In this document: positions 7,568-17,152 of the stretch, piece by piece
Position numbering within the stretch: position 1 is the first letter of the stretch
Layout of the letters: each line of letters begins with the position of its first letter
Origin: Sapientia aquatica
GTDB taxonomy: Bacteria; Pseudomonadota; Gammaproteobacteria; Burkholderiales; Burkholderiaceae_D
Reading direction: 5' to 3'
Assembly: GCF_004358105.1 (NCBI RefSeq)
Contig: NZ_SMYL01000013.1
Span: forward strand, 1-64,000
DNA length: 64,000 nucleotides
Translations under genes and position numbers: made by a program
The notes under the pieces: model-generated
What the model was told of the DNA's origin: nothing
The model's database searches: none
What the model saw: the letters and a program-made list of their open reading frames with translations, nothing else

Positions 7568-10500
7568 ATGCAAAAATTTCTCACTATTTTATTTTCACGC
7601 TATACGTTAGCGATCGTAATGATCGTATTAATTGGCGCTTTCATCTGGTTCGTTGGACCACTTTTAGCATTTGGCGGAATGCGTCCGCTTGAGTCAGTCG
7701 GCCTTCGCGTGACGATCTTTATATTGATTTTGGTGTTTGTCCTCTGTTTACTCTGGTCTATATCGATATTAGCAATCGGAGTTGCTTTACTTTGCCTGTT
7801 AATTTGGCATGCTGGGCCACTATTAGCGATAGGCGCTATGCAGCCGCTGGCGCCTATCTGGTCGCGCATTTCAGTGATCAGCGTCATTGTGCTGATTTAC
7901 GCGATCTACGGACTTTATTTGTTGCTAAAAGCAGCACAACAGAATCAACACATACTGGACAGATTTTTCGGAAAAAATAAGAACGACTCTGAGGAGATCG
8001 ATAAGGAGACTCTTACGTCTTTACGCAAGATTATTCAAAGTTCATTAAACCAACTAAAAACACTACAAATCACCACAACCGGCCTGCGTAAATTGTTGGA
8101 GGGCAAGCGGTATTTGTACGAGTTACCTTGGTATCTAGTGATTGGACATTCCAACTCGGGTAAAACTACCGCGTTAATTAATTCGGGCTTGAAGTTTCCG
8201 CTTGGTGCCCAAATGCAATCCGCGGCGAGCGCACTGGCCAAAAACGAGCATAACACCGCCAACTGCGATTGGTGGTTTAGCCATGAGGCTGTATTAATTG
8301 ATACAGCAGGGCGCTACACCGAACAAGAGCCTAGCCCCAAAAATAAAGCAGAATGGATGGGCCTTCTGGGTCTATTACGGCAGTACCGCACAAGAACACC
8401 GATCAATGGAGCAATTGTCGTTGTCAGTATTGGTGAATTATTGGCGAAAAACGATGCTGAGAATATGAAACACGCCAGCCAACTAAGAGAACGCTTACTT
8501 GAATTACGCCGTGTATTAGGCGTTCGTTTTCCAGTGTATGTCGTCATTACCAAGATGGATCTGTTGGCTGGTTTCAGCGAATATTTTCAGTCGCAAACAA
8601 CGGATACGCGATCACAAGTCTGGGGTTTTACGCTGCCTTACACAGCGAAAAAACAAAGCCTAAAGAAGCAGTCAGATAATGAAAATTCGGCAAACTCGCT
8701 GGAGAAAGCAATCTCGGTTGAATTCACGGCATTAAAACAAGTCCTAGATAACGGATTACTAGTTCGCTTACAAGAGGGGCTCGATAACGATCTACGCCAA
8801 TCGCTATATCAATTACCACAGGAGTTTGCTGGTTTAATACCGCGCTTAACTCGATTTGTGGACAGTGTTTTTCAAGACTCTAGATACGATAATACTGAAT
8901 TGCATAATATGTTACGCGGCGTTTATTTCACCAGCGCTGCTCAGGGCAATGTGCACGAGGTATCCGATAGACGAACCCTATGGCAACGGTTTTTAAATGC
9001 GATTAACGCGAAGTCCGAGGAAGTAAATGATTCGGAGCCAAATAGTGTTATGTCGACTCAATCCCAATCAACTTCTACAAAAGAATCCAACGAACAGGGT
9101 GTAGGACAAAGTTCACGTAAAGCGATTTTAGGAAACCGGAGCTATTTTTTACGTGATCTGTTCACCAAAATAATCGTACCTGAGGCGCATTTAGCACGAC
9201 CAAACTTAATATGGGAATTTCGATTCAGAGTCATACGTTTGGTCGCTTACTCCATTGTCATCGTTCTTTCTGTGTGGCTTGCTGCAGGCTTCTCGGTATC
9301 ACACGAAAACAATAGTAAATACTTGAACAGCGTAGCGGGCAAAACTGTGTCGCTTACAAAACAGGTTTCAACGTTGTTTGCCGCTAACGGGGAGGAAAAA
9401 TTACAAGCGATTCCCGATGTATTAACTGCCGCGCAAGAATTGCCAACCTATACTGGACTTAGTTTAGAAAGTCCATCTACAAGTTTTCGCTATGGCTTAT
9501 ACAGCGGACCAACAGTCATAGCGGCATCCGATAAAGTCTATGCTTATTTACAAGATCACTTCTTGCTGCCACAAATTATCCGTCGCATGGAATCGGTTCT
9601 GGAGCTTGCGGTGCGTGACAAGGATAGCAAAACGGCGTACGACACCTTACGAGTCTATCTACAGTTGCACGATCCAAAACACTACAACGCGGAAGATCTT
9701 AAAACATGGATGCAGAAAGACCTAAGCCAACCTGAAAGTCTGGCTTTTTTTGGCGGTCGTACCGCCATGACAGCTCATATTACTCAGTTGTTTTCGGCTG
9801 AGCGAGTAGTCCAATCTCCCTTCGTCAAAAACGAAAAACTGGTGCAGCAAACCCGACAGTTCTTGGATGGGGCATCGTCCACGGAACGCTTATACGAACG
9901 CGCTAAATCAGCTATGCAACTTGAGGCGCCTCAGGAGTTCACTCTACTGCGGGCAGTCGGGCCACAAGCGGGGACAGTTTTTGCCCGCGCGTCCGAGCAG
10001 CCCATCGGGAAGGGCATAGATGGATTATTCACCTTTGATGGTTACCACAATTTATTTAGCAAGCGATTACCCGAATTCCTTGCAAAAGCGCAGATTGATG
10101 ATGCTTGGGTGATGGGCTATTCCACACCTGATGGCACAAAGTTTGCAGGAAAAAAAGCAAGCGCATCATTGGACTCAGCAATCGACGATGACGAGTTGAC
10201 TCGCGAAATTAGGCGTCAATACCTCAACGAATACGCACAACGCTGGACATTTTTTTTAAATGACATCCGTACCGTCACAGGCGCTAATTTAGCCTTTGAT
10301 TTAACGGTTTTGCGCACATTTGCGGCACCCGACTCGCCGTTATCTAGGCTAGCTCGGGCGGCGGCCAAGGAAACAACTCTGTCGCGCTCATTGAATACAA
10401 AGCCTGAGCTCGACAAGAATTTTATCGATAAGGCGAGCGAACAACTGACCAAAAAAAGCCGCGATGTATTAGGTCTAAGTTCAAAAGAGCGCCAAGAACG

Positions 10501-11650
10501 AGAACTCGTTGACAATCGATTTGCCGCATTGCGTGAAATTGTCACAGGACAAGCCGACGTTAATTCAGAACAATCTGGACAAACCCCGCTAGGGGAAAAA
10601 CTCGGCCTTGAAAATATTATTGGCTTACTTAATGAATATTACACTTTGCTCGTTGTAGCTGACGCCGCCCTCAACACAAATAGCTTGCCCCCGGGAAGTA
10701 TTGAAGCAGGGATGAAGTTAAAACTAGAAGGCGATAAATTGCCAGCGCCATTTAAACAAGTGCTGAGCGCTCTAGCCGACAGTGGATCACAAAAAATAGG
10801 AGACGGTGCAGCGGCTATATATCGCACTCAAGCCCAACAACAAGTTAACCAAATCAATGCTGTGCTGGCATCCCAAGTAACTGACGTTTGCAAACGTAGC
10901 ATTGAAGGCCGATATCCTTTTTCAAAAACCAGTCAAGATGTTTCCATCGATGACTTTAATCGCTTGTTCGCCTCTGGTGGGACGGCCGATGATTTTTTTC
11001 AAAAATACTTAGCTCCATACGTCGAAACGAGCTCGCGACCTTGGAAATATAAACTTCCCTCTCCTGTAAAAACATCTTTATCAAATAGTCAGTCTTCATC
11101 TAACCCTAACGCAGTAGGGCTATTAGCGAATCCCGGTCCAACCCTAGACGGTGAATTGATTGCGTTACTGACAAAACAAGGACCGAACCCGGACATATTC
11201 GCTCAGATTGCGGAGATCCGCGAGTCTTTTTTCCGTGGTGCTGCTGGGAAAACAGTGGCTTGGAAGGTAGATATGAAAATCGCAGAGATTGATCCCAGCA
11301 TCGTTGAACTCATCATCAACATTGATGGGCAAGTTACGCGCTATTCACACGGTCCGATACAAGCCCAAACAATTAATTGGCCAGGCTCTCGCGGGGGAAC
11401 CATAGCCGAACTAACAGCTCTGCCACGAATTAAACCAGATACGTCAAGTATCGTTACTAGCGGTGCATGGGCATTATTGCGCTTACTAGAGCGCGGAAAA
11501 ATAACGACCTCAAATACCGGGGGAAAAGCAGAAGTTGAATTTAATTTGGACGGCCGCAAAGTTGTACTGGACTTTAATAGCGGCAGCTTTTCCAACCCAT
11601 TAACGTCAAATTTATTCGCTAATTTCCATTGTCCAGGGAGTCGACCATGA
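7568..11650 (+). CDS. tssM: T6SS membrane-complex protein TssM (IcmF)
   Basis: The product has 1360 residues, longer than typical TssM (~1100-1300). It forms the inner-membrane scaffold and trans-periplasmic arm of the T6SS. A cytoplasmic nucleotide-binding region has Walker A GHSNSGKTT (~192-200), DTAGRY (~245-250) and TKMD (~328-331). The transmembrane segment before the periplasmic part is at ~555-577. The N-terminus is unusual: the GPLLA-x-G-x-MxPL hairpin occurs twice (WFVGPLLAFGGMRPL at ~27-41 and IWHAGPLLAIGAMQPL at ~78-93), giving about four N-terminal membrane segments instead of two. An even number keeps the ATPase-like domain in the cytoplasm. Its stop overlaps the tagF start (ATGA at 11647-11650). 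Confidence 0.93.
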   Translation: MQKFLTILFSRYTLAIVMIVLIGAFIWFVGPLLAFGGMRPLESVGLRVTIFILILVFVLCLLWSISILAIGVALLCLLIWHAGPLLAIGAMQPLAPIWSRISVISVIVLIYAIYGLYLLLKAAQQNQHILDRFFGKNKNDSEEIDKETLTSLRKIIQSSLNQLKTLQITTTGLRKLLEGKRYLYELPWYLVIGHSNSGKTTALINSGLKFPLGAQMQSAASALAKNEHNTANCDWWFSHEAVLIDTAGRYTEQEPSPKNKAEWMGLLGLLRQYRTRTPINGAIVVVSIGELLAKNDAENMKHASQLRERLLELRRVLGVRFPVYVVITKMDLLAGFSEYFQSQTTDTRSQVWGFTLPYTAKKQSLKKQSDNENSANSLEKAISVEFTALKQVLDNGLLVRLQEGLDNDLRQSLYQLPQEFAGLIPRLTRFVDSVFQDSRYDNTELHNMLRGVYFTSAAQGNVHEVSDRRTLWQRFLNAINAKSEEVNDSEPNSVMSTQSQSTSTKESNEQGVGQSSRKAILGNRSYFLRDLFTKIIVPEAHLARPNLIWEFRFRVIRLVAYSIVIVLSVWLAAGFSVSHENNSKYLNSVAGKTVSLTKQVSTLFAANGEEKLQAIPDVLTAAQELPTYTGLSLESPSTSFRYGLYSGPTVIAASDKVYAYLQDHFLLPQIIRRMESVLELAVRDKDSKTAYDTLRVYLQLHDPKHYNAEDLKTWMQKDLSQPESLAFFGGRTAMTAHITQLFSAERVVQSPFVKNEKLVQQTRQFLDGASSTERLYERAKSAMQLEAPQEFTLLRAVGPQAGTVFARASEQPIGKGIDGLFTFDGYHNLFSKRLPEFLAKAQIDDAWVMGYSTPDGTKFAGKKASASLDSAIDDDELTREIRRQYLNEYAQRWTFFLNDIRTVTGANLAFDLTVLRTFAAPDSPLSRLARAAAKETTLSRSLNTKPELDKNFIDKASEQLTKKSRDVLGLSSKERQERELVDNRFAALREIVTGQADVNSEQSGQTPLGEKLGLENIIGLLNEYYTLLVVADAALNTNSLPPGSIEAGMKLKLEGDKLPAPFKQVLSALADSGSQKIGDGAAAIYRTQAQQQVNQINAVLASQVTDVCKRSIEGRYPFSKTSQDVSIDDFNRLFASGGTADDFFQKYLAPYVETSSRPWKYKLPSPVKTSLSNSQSSSNPNAVGLLANPGPTLDGELIALLTKQGPNPDIFAQIAEIRESFFRGAAGKTVAWKVDMKIAEIDPSIVELIINIDGQVTRYSHGPIQAQTINWPGSRGGTIAELTALPRIKPDTSSIVTSGAWALLRLLERGKITTSNTGGKAEVEFNLDGRKVVLDFNSGSFSNPLTSNLFANFHCPGSRP

Positions 11651-12516
11651 CTTTTTTGACACCCAAGTTTCGTCAGAATTTTTTCGTCAGCTCCCCTGCA
11701 CTGTGGGGAAAATTACCAAGTCAAAATGAATTCATTTGCCATAACCTCCCCGAATACCAGCAGGAGGAATTACACAATTGGATTATTTTACAACGGCGAC
11801 CTACTAAGAGAATGACAGCAAACCGCGCGATACAGGTCTCAAAAAAATCGAACTCTACCAACCTACTTTGGCACCATTTAAATCCACCAAGCGACGCTTC
11901 CAATCGGTCATCTCAACCTGAAATAGGACGCGACATGGTTCCGTGGTGCTTCGTTCTCCCTCCGTCAAGCTTGGCGTTCGCACCGAGCGAGTACGTCATT
12001 GGGGTCTGGATAGCCTCATACGACAAGCAAAATAATCCTTATCCCTTAGTAATGATACAGACTGCATCGCTCAGCTGGATCGAACAATATTTTTCTCGAC
12101 ACGCTGAACTTCCTCGCGACTGGTTATTCTCAGCATCGAGAATTCTGGCAAAGATCGTCTATACCGACAAGGAGCAAGTATTAAATCCAAACAATTGTAT
12201 AAATCGGACGGATAGCTTGGCGAGACTCGTAGTCCAGATTGATGAACTTTGGAGTCTTAGCAAACCCAACTGGCGCAATTTGTTCGGACTAAGTTATGGC
12301 GCAATCGATAGTAACCTAGCGCAAAAAATAATAGGTGAACATCATGAAGAAGATCCGGCGCACCACCTGCAGGGGGTGCGCTATTTACCTTGGTCAGATT
12401 GGCCTAAAAGACTAACTGCTACGGACAATAATGCACGACCCGAGCCAGCATTCTGGCAGCAGGATTTAAATGGTCGATTCATAGCCGCGGCATCAAAACT
12501 AATGGGGTCAAATTGA
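11647..12516 (+). CDS. tagF: T6SS-associated protein TagF
   Basis: The 289-residue product matches the TagF (DUF2094/ImpM) family by its N-terminus: ALWGKLPSQNEFICHNLP, then a helix with EELHNWI, and VPWCFVLPPSSLAF. TagF proteins are accessory T6SS factors; in Pseudomonas TagF acts as a post-translational repressor of assembly. I chose the ATG at 11647 because it overlaps the tssM stop by four bases and has AGGGAG a few bases upstream. A frame extending further upstream would start at a non-ATG codon inside tssM. No PppA or PpkA partner is seen in this window. Confidence 0.88.
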   Translation: MTFLTPKFRQNFFVSSPALWGKLPSQNEFICHNLPEYQQEELHNWIILQRRPTKRMTANRAIQVSKKSNSTNLLWHHLNPPSDASNRSSQPEIGRDMVPWCFVLPPSSLAFAPSEYVIGVWIASYDKQNNPYPLVMIQTASLSWIEQYFSRHAELPRDWLFSASRILAKIVYTDKEQVLNPNNCINRTDSLARLVVQIDELWSLSKPNWRNLFGLSYGAIDSNLAQKIIGEHHEEDPAHHLQGVRYLPWSDWPKRLTATDNNARPEPAFWQQDLNGRFIAAASKLMGSN

Positions 12517-12567
12517 CTCAGCTGAATTTGATGTTGATTGTTCCAATTCATGAAACAAGGAAAAGAG

Positions 12568-13596
12568 ATGAAGTATGACCTGAATTTAAAAGTCAAATAT
12601 CAATATGGCGAATCCACAGACGAAGCTCACATTGTTTCATTTTCAGAAGATGGCTTTTTAGGAATTGCTCGTTTCGGGCACATACTCCCCTCGCTAGATT
12701 TTGCCTGGTTGGAAGAAGCACAATGCAGCGTCAAATGGCGCTCATTAGGAAATGTGTCAGCATGGTGGCTCCAACATCAAAGCCAACGTTGGATTTGTAC
12801 GGTAAATGATCAGGTGCTTCCCTGCGGCGATAAAGTCATGCTGCATCATGGCGACCGTATTGAAATCGGGCTTCTGTGCTTAGAGGTAATAGATCCGCTA
12901 ATTATGGGGCAAAGGCTAACAAATGCTCAACCTTATACGCACCATATCGCCAGAGAAATCGATTTATTGATTGATCATCAATTTGATCGATTCCCACCGC
13001 TACCACTCGATTTGGCCAATCCAATTGCACCTACTATGGATTCAAATGAATATAGCCACGACAATCCTTTTGACATCATTAATTCAATATGGTCCGAATC
13101 GTATTTTCAAATCGAAACATCGACACCGCAGGATGGGTCGCTCGCATCGGCGGGCGTAGAACAACATCTCTCAGAATTACGCAAAGAATATTTCCTAGCA
13201 GTTCTTGACCCAACTTCTTTATATTCTCAACAATCAACGCAACACCACGTGATTGGGTCGTCCTCGATAGACTTTTCATCCCAAGTAATATCAGCATCGC
13301 TGAACCATGATGAACCTCTAGAAGATTTGCTTGCTGGCCGCTTAAGTATTGACGCCATATTAGAACAGCTCGGTCTAGCCGAAAATATAGAAAAGCCAGA
13401 TCAACCGAATGAAGTTCTCCGATTGTTTTACCCAACTGCTCATTCGGCAGATCATCAAAAGATACCGCCAGAACTAACTAGACGTGAGCATCACGTGATT
13501 AGTCCAGACAGTGCGTATAGCTCGACCAGCGCAACCCAAACTACGGATGAGCCGGACACGATGATTAAGAATAGCCTTCTAATTAAGAGGGGCTAG
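12568..13596 (+). CDS. FHA-like T6SS-associated protein (TagH-like)
   Basis: The product has 342 residues. The N-terminal ~110 residues look like a diverged forkhead-associated fold: VNDQVLP followed by HHGDRIEIGLLCLEVI has the spacing of the last FHA strands. The rest is low-conservation, Ser/Gln/His-rich and probably flexible. Its place between tagF and tssE fits the FHA-type regulators (TagH/Fha) that read Ser/Thr phosphorylation to control T6SS firing. The canonical GR-S-H motif is not obvious, so phosphopeptide binding is uncertain. The ATG at 12568 has AAGG 7 nt upstream and is preferred over ATG 12550 or 12538. The tssE start is 3 nt after the stop. Confidence 0.55.
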   Translation: MKYDLNLKVKYQYGESTDEAHIVSFSEDGFLGIARFGHILPSLDFAWLEEAQCSVKWRSLGNVSAWWLQHQSQRWICTVNDQVLPCGDKVMLHHGDRIEIGLLCLEVIDPLIMGQRLTNAQPYTHHIAREIDLLIDHQFDRFPPLPLDLANPIAPTMDSNEYSHDNPFDIINSIWSESYFQIETSTPQDGSLASAGVEQHLSELRKEYFLAVLDPTSLYSQQSTQHHVIGSSSIDFSSQVISASLNHDEPLEDLLAGRLSIDAILEQLGLAENIEKPDQPNEVLRLFYPTAHSADHQKIPPELTRREHHVISPDSAYSSTSATQTTDEPDTMIKNSLLIKRG

Positions 13597-13599
13597 GGT

Positions 13600-14154
13600 A
13601 TGAAAAAACTAGGCAACAGTAACAAACAAAAGTTTTATGAAGACGTCAGCTTGGGACGCTCCAGTTCGCACTTACTACCAACACTACTTGACCGTCTGCG
13701 TGATGATGCTCCTTTCAGAAAAACTGAAGCACCTAGCGAATACGCCGTGTCGCGTAAACAGATGGGTGAAATCATTCGACGAGACTTAGCCTTTCTCCTC
13801 AATACGTCAAATACTGATGACCTAATCAATCGTTCGATATACCCGGAAGCAGCAGCTTCGACCATCAATTTTGGCATTCCTCCGCTAGCTGGAGGTTATT
13901 TATCTGAGAATAAATGGGTAACTATCGAAAGACTCATTCGTCGGGCCATATCAGATTTTGAACCGCGAGTTATACCAGAGTCATTGCAGGTCATACCACT
14001 CATCAAAGACACAAGTACGCACAATTACAACGTTTTATTGTTCGAAATTCATGGTCTGATTCATATGAAACCGTATCCCCTAGCTTTCCTAATTCAAAGT
14101 TCCGTAGATATTGAAAATGATCGGTTCACGATCGTAGGCAATCGCTCAAGTTAG
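13600..14154 (+). CDS. tssE: T6SS baseplate protein TssE
   Basis: The 184-residue product is of the gp25-like baseplate family. It contains REQM-like early residues (SRKQMGEIIRRDLAFLLNT), SIYPEAAASTINFGIPPL and a C-terminal LLFEIHGLIHMKPYPLAFLI strand region typical of gp25/TssE. TssE joins TssF, TssG and TssK in the baseplate wedge from which the contractile sheath is polymerised. It starts 3 nt after the FHA-like gene and is followed by tssF after 50 bp, consistent with one operon. The N-terminal ~40 residues before the gp25 core are a little longer than usual. Confidence 0.88.
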   Translation: MKKLGNSNKQKFYEDVSLGRSSSHLLPTLLDRLRDDAPFRKTEAPSEYAVSRKQMGEIIRRDLAFLLNTSNTDDLINRSIYPEAAASTINFGIPPLAGGYLSENKWVTIERLIRRAISDFEPRVIPESLQVIPLIKDTSTHNYNVLLFEIHGLIHMKPYPLAFLIQSSVDIENDRFTIVGNRSS

Positions 14155-14204
14155 CGGATTTTTTCGATACTAGGAACAAACTATAAAAACTTCTGAAAGA
14201 CAAT

Positions 14205-16082
14205 ATGGATCCACTTTTACTCGAGTATTACAACCGCGAACTAATTTACATGCGCGAAATGGCCAACGAATTTGCGCATATGCATCCCAAAATCGCTAAG
14301 CGCTTGGGCATACATGGTATCGAAGTAGCTGATCCGTATGTCGAGCGCTTAATAGAAGCATTTTCATTTATATCAGCCCGAACGCAGATCAAACTAGATG
14401 CCGAGTTTCCACGTTTTACCCAGCGCTTATTAGAAGTAATTTATCCCAATTATATTTGCCCAACTCCCTCAATGGCGGTGGCACAACTGCACCCAAATCC
14501 ACAAGAGGGAGATTTACGTAACGGCTTCGTGGTACCAAAACAAACAGCATTCCACGCTGCTGTTGCTCAAGGTGAGCAAACAGCGTGCGAATTCCGCAGC
14601 AGTCAAGATGTCACTTTATGGCCGATAGAAATCGTCGATGCAAAACTAACTGGCGCACCACCCGATCTTCCCAATATAGAGCGATATTTGCCAGAGCACA
14701 TCGAAGTGCGGGGTGCATTGCGCTTAACTCTGCGGTTGACAGAGGCACTCAACTTTTCTGATTTAAACGGCTTAGATACGCTGCCGATTTATTTGTGCGG
14801 GGATGAGGTAATTGCCTCGCATATATTCGAGCTATTGCATACCTCCGTTATTGCCACCGTTACGCCGATTGCAGAGGAGTTGATGCGTCCACATATTGTT
14901 CTACAAGACGCATTAGTTCATGAAGGATTAGAGCCAAACCAAAGTTTATTGCCACTTAATTGGAACACATCCCATGGCAATAACCTTTTACATGAATACT
15001 TTTCCTGTCCTAGCCGGTTCTACTTTTTTTCACTGACTCAACTCAAAGACGGTTTAAAACGAATTTACAACCAACAGATTGAAATTATTGTGCTCTTGGA
15101 TAGATCGCCCATGAATTTAATTAGTCATGTAGACCACAATCATTTTGCCTTGTACTGCACTCCGGTGATCAACCTATTTCCAGGAAGGGCTGATCGGGTC
15201 GAAGTTAACTCTGCTGAGACAGAGTTTCATGTCGTGCCCAATCGTTCTAAACCAATTGACTTTGAGATTTTTTCTCTTACTGAGGTCAGCGCACAAGCAA
15301 CCGAATCATCTGCGAACGTGATTTTTCGGCCAATGTTTCAAACATTGAATCAGGATCAAAACAACTACGGACGTTATTACTCACTGCGCCGGGAAAGACG
15401 TCTAACTTCCGACTCAGCGCGTAAGTATGGAACTAGGTCGCCCTACATGGGTACCGAAGTATTTATTTCTATCGTTGACCAACACGAAGCTCCGTACAGC
15501 GAAGATATTAAATATTTATCGATTCAAGCGATGCTGACCAACCGCGATCTAGCTACGATGGTGCCTCGAAACGGTGTATCGGATTTAACCACTTCCGATT
15601 CAATTCCAGTCGCTAGCGTTGGCCTAATTCGACCTCCTAGTGCTGCTAAAGCGCCTTACGCTGAGCGGGAACATGCTTGGCGTTTAATACGTCAACTAGG
15701 GTTTAATTACTTACCCTTAACAGACATGGACGGTAAAGATGGTGGACGAGCTCTGCAAGATTTGCTGCGCCTATTTGTGACTAGCGAAGATTCTGAGCAA
15801 CAAAGGCAGATTCAGAGTCTTATACGTTCAGACATCATACCAATTACACGGCGTCTGCCGGGGAAAGGTCCGTTAATTTATGGGCGTGGAGTCAAATGCC
15901 AATTGACCGTTGATGAGACTGGCTTTTCCGGCACTAGTCCGTATCTATTCGGACTAATTCTTGAACACTGGCTGGCTCATCATGTTTCTATTAATGTATT
16001 CACCCAAACCGAACTTCTAACAATCCAACGAGGCAAGATTGCCACTTGGCCAGTGCGCATGGGGGGACGTGGGATCATATAA
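14205..16082 (+). CDS. tssF: T6SS baseplate protein TssF
   Basis: The 625-residue product has the normal TssF (VasA/ImpG) length. Its N-terminus is diagnostic: MDPLLLEYYNRELIYMREM, then FAHMHPKIAKRLG and a VERLIEAFSFISAR segment. The C-terminal GxGVKCQLTVDE and LEHWLAHHVSINVFTQTEL segments also match the family. TssF forms the main body of the baseplate wedge (two copies per TssG). The TAA stop overlaps the tssG start by one base (TAATG at 16080-16084), indicating tightly coupled expression of the two subunits. Confidence 0.95.
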   Translation: MDPLLLEYYNRELIYMREMANEFAHMHPKIAKRLGIHGIEVADPYVERLIEAFSFISARTQIKLDAEFPRFTQRLLEVIYPNYICPTPSMAVAQLHPNPQEGDLRNGFVVPKQTAFHAAVAQGEQTACEFRSSQDVTLWPIEIVDAKLTGAPPDLPNIERYLPEHIEVRGALRLTLRLTEALNFSDLNGLDTLPIYLCGDEVIASHIFELLHTSVIATVTPIAEELMRPHIVLQDALVHEGLEPNQSLLPLNWNTSHGNNLLHEYFSCPSRFYFFSLTQLKDGLKRIYNQQIEIIVLLDRSPMNLISHVDHNHFALYCTPVINLFPGRADRVEVNSAETEFHVVPNRSKPIDFEIFSLTEVSAQATESSANVIFRPMFQTLNQDQNNYGRYYSLRRERRLTSDSARKYGTRSPYMGTEVFISIVDQHEAPYSEDIKYLSIQAMLTNRDLATMVPRNGVSDLTTSDSIPVASVGLIRPPSAAKAPYAEREHAWRLIRQLGFNYLPLTDMDGKDGGRALQDLLRLFVTSEDSEQQRQIQSLIRSDIIPITRRLPGKGPLIYGRGVKCQLTVDETGFSGTSPYLFGLILEHWLAHHVSINVFTQTELLTIQRGKIATWPVRMGGRGII

Positions 16083-17152
16083 TGAAAAAATCTTTAGATC
16101 TTAACCGCTCTGCCGCCATCGCCCAAAAACACTTTAATTACCAACTGCTAACGGACCAGCCATGGAAATATAGTTTTACTTCGTTACTGCGATTCATTGC
16201 AGCGCGGTGTCGTCGAACTATGCCTCCCATTGGCAGCGCATTCCGTCCACAAGATGAACCCTTTCGGCTCGGTCAACAACCTGCATTGACATTTGCGCCG
16301 CGTGAAATTGCCCACATTTTAGTGCGGGAGTCACGATTGCACATTAATCTGTTTAGTCTGGGGATGCTTGGTCCAAATGGACCGCTCCCAATACACTTTA
16401 CTGAAATTGCAAAGGATAGACTCGATAATCGGCATGATTCAACACTGGTGAATTTTTTAAATATTTTTCATCATCGATCAATGGTGCTGCAATACAGAGC
16501 GTGGGCGCAATCACAATCGGCCGCAGGTTTAGATCGCAGTGAGGAGGAAAATTTTTCCCGGTATATTAGTTGGCTCACAGGAAATGATCCTTGGGATATT
16601 CCTTTATCTCCGTTGCCAGCCCATGCCCGCCTAGCAACAGCACCGCACCTCGCCAAGCAATCTCGCAACCCTTTTGGATTGTGCGCAACATTGGGACAAT
16701 ACTTTGACGTCCCAGTTGATTTGGAAGAAAACATTCTCCATTGGATTTCCATATCCCCGGATGAGCACACCCGCCTAGGAATATCTAGCGAGGCGTCCAC
16801 TTTAAGTAATGGTGCCCTACTCGGTGACATGGTGCCCGACAAGCAGCATAAATTCCGACTCGTGATTGGCCCATTAAGCCTCGAAGAATATTTACGATTC
16901 ACTCCGAGTGGAGAGAATCTCTCGATTTTAGTCGAATGGGTTCGTGCTTTTATTGGGCTTGAATTCGCATGGGATATCGAGTTAAAAATCAAGCCTGAAT
17001 CAGCTCCCGCAGCACGAATCGGTGATAACGAACGCTTGGGTTGGTCGACTTGGCTTAGCAATGATCGTTTGAATGAACCTATTACTGGCATGATTTTCGA
17101 ACCCGAAACCTATGTCGCAAACGAGAGAGAAAAACATGTCAACAAGAATTAA
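16082..17152 (+). CDS. tssG: T6SS baseplate protein TssG
   Basis: The 356-residue product is of the TssG (VasB/ImpH) family. Supporting segments are FTSLLRFIAARC, FRLGQQPALTFAPREI, the family's typical GMLGPNGPLPIHFTE motif and FHHRSMVLQYRAWAQSQ. It bridges TssF, TssE and TssK in the baseplate. The start at 16082 (MKKSLDLNRS) directly follows the tssF stop; an upstream start would lie inside tssF. The last 17 bases overlap the beginning of tssA. Confidence 0.95.
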   Translation: MKKSLDLNRSAAIAQKHFNYQLLTDQPWKYSFTSLLRFIAARCRRTMPPIGSAFRPQDEPFRLGQQPALTFAPREIAHILVRESRLHINLFSLGMLGPNGPLPIHFTEIAKDRLDNRHDSTLVNFLNIFHHRSMVLQYRAWAQSQSAAGLDRSEEENFSRYISWLTGNDPWDIPLSPLPAHARLATAPHLAKQSRNPFGLCATLGQYFDVPVDLEENILHWISISPDEHTRLGISSEASTLSNGALLGDMVPDKQHKFRLVIGPLSLEEYLRFTPSGENLSILVEWVRAFIGLEFAWDIELKIKPESAPAARIGDNERLGWSTWLSNDRLNEPITGMIFEPETYVANEREKHVNKN

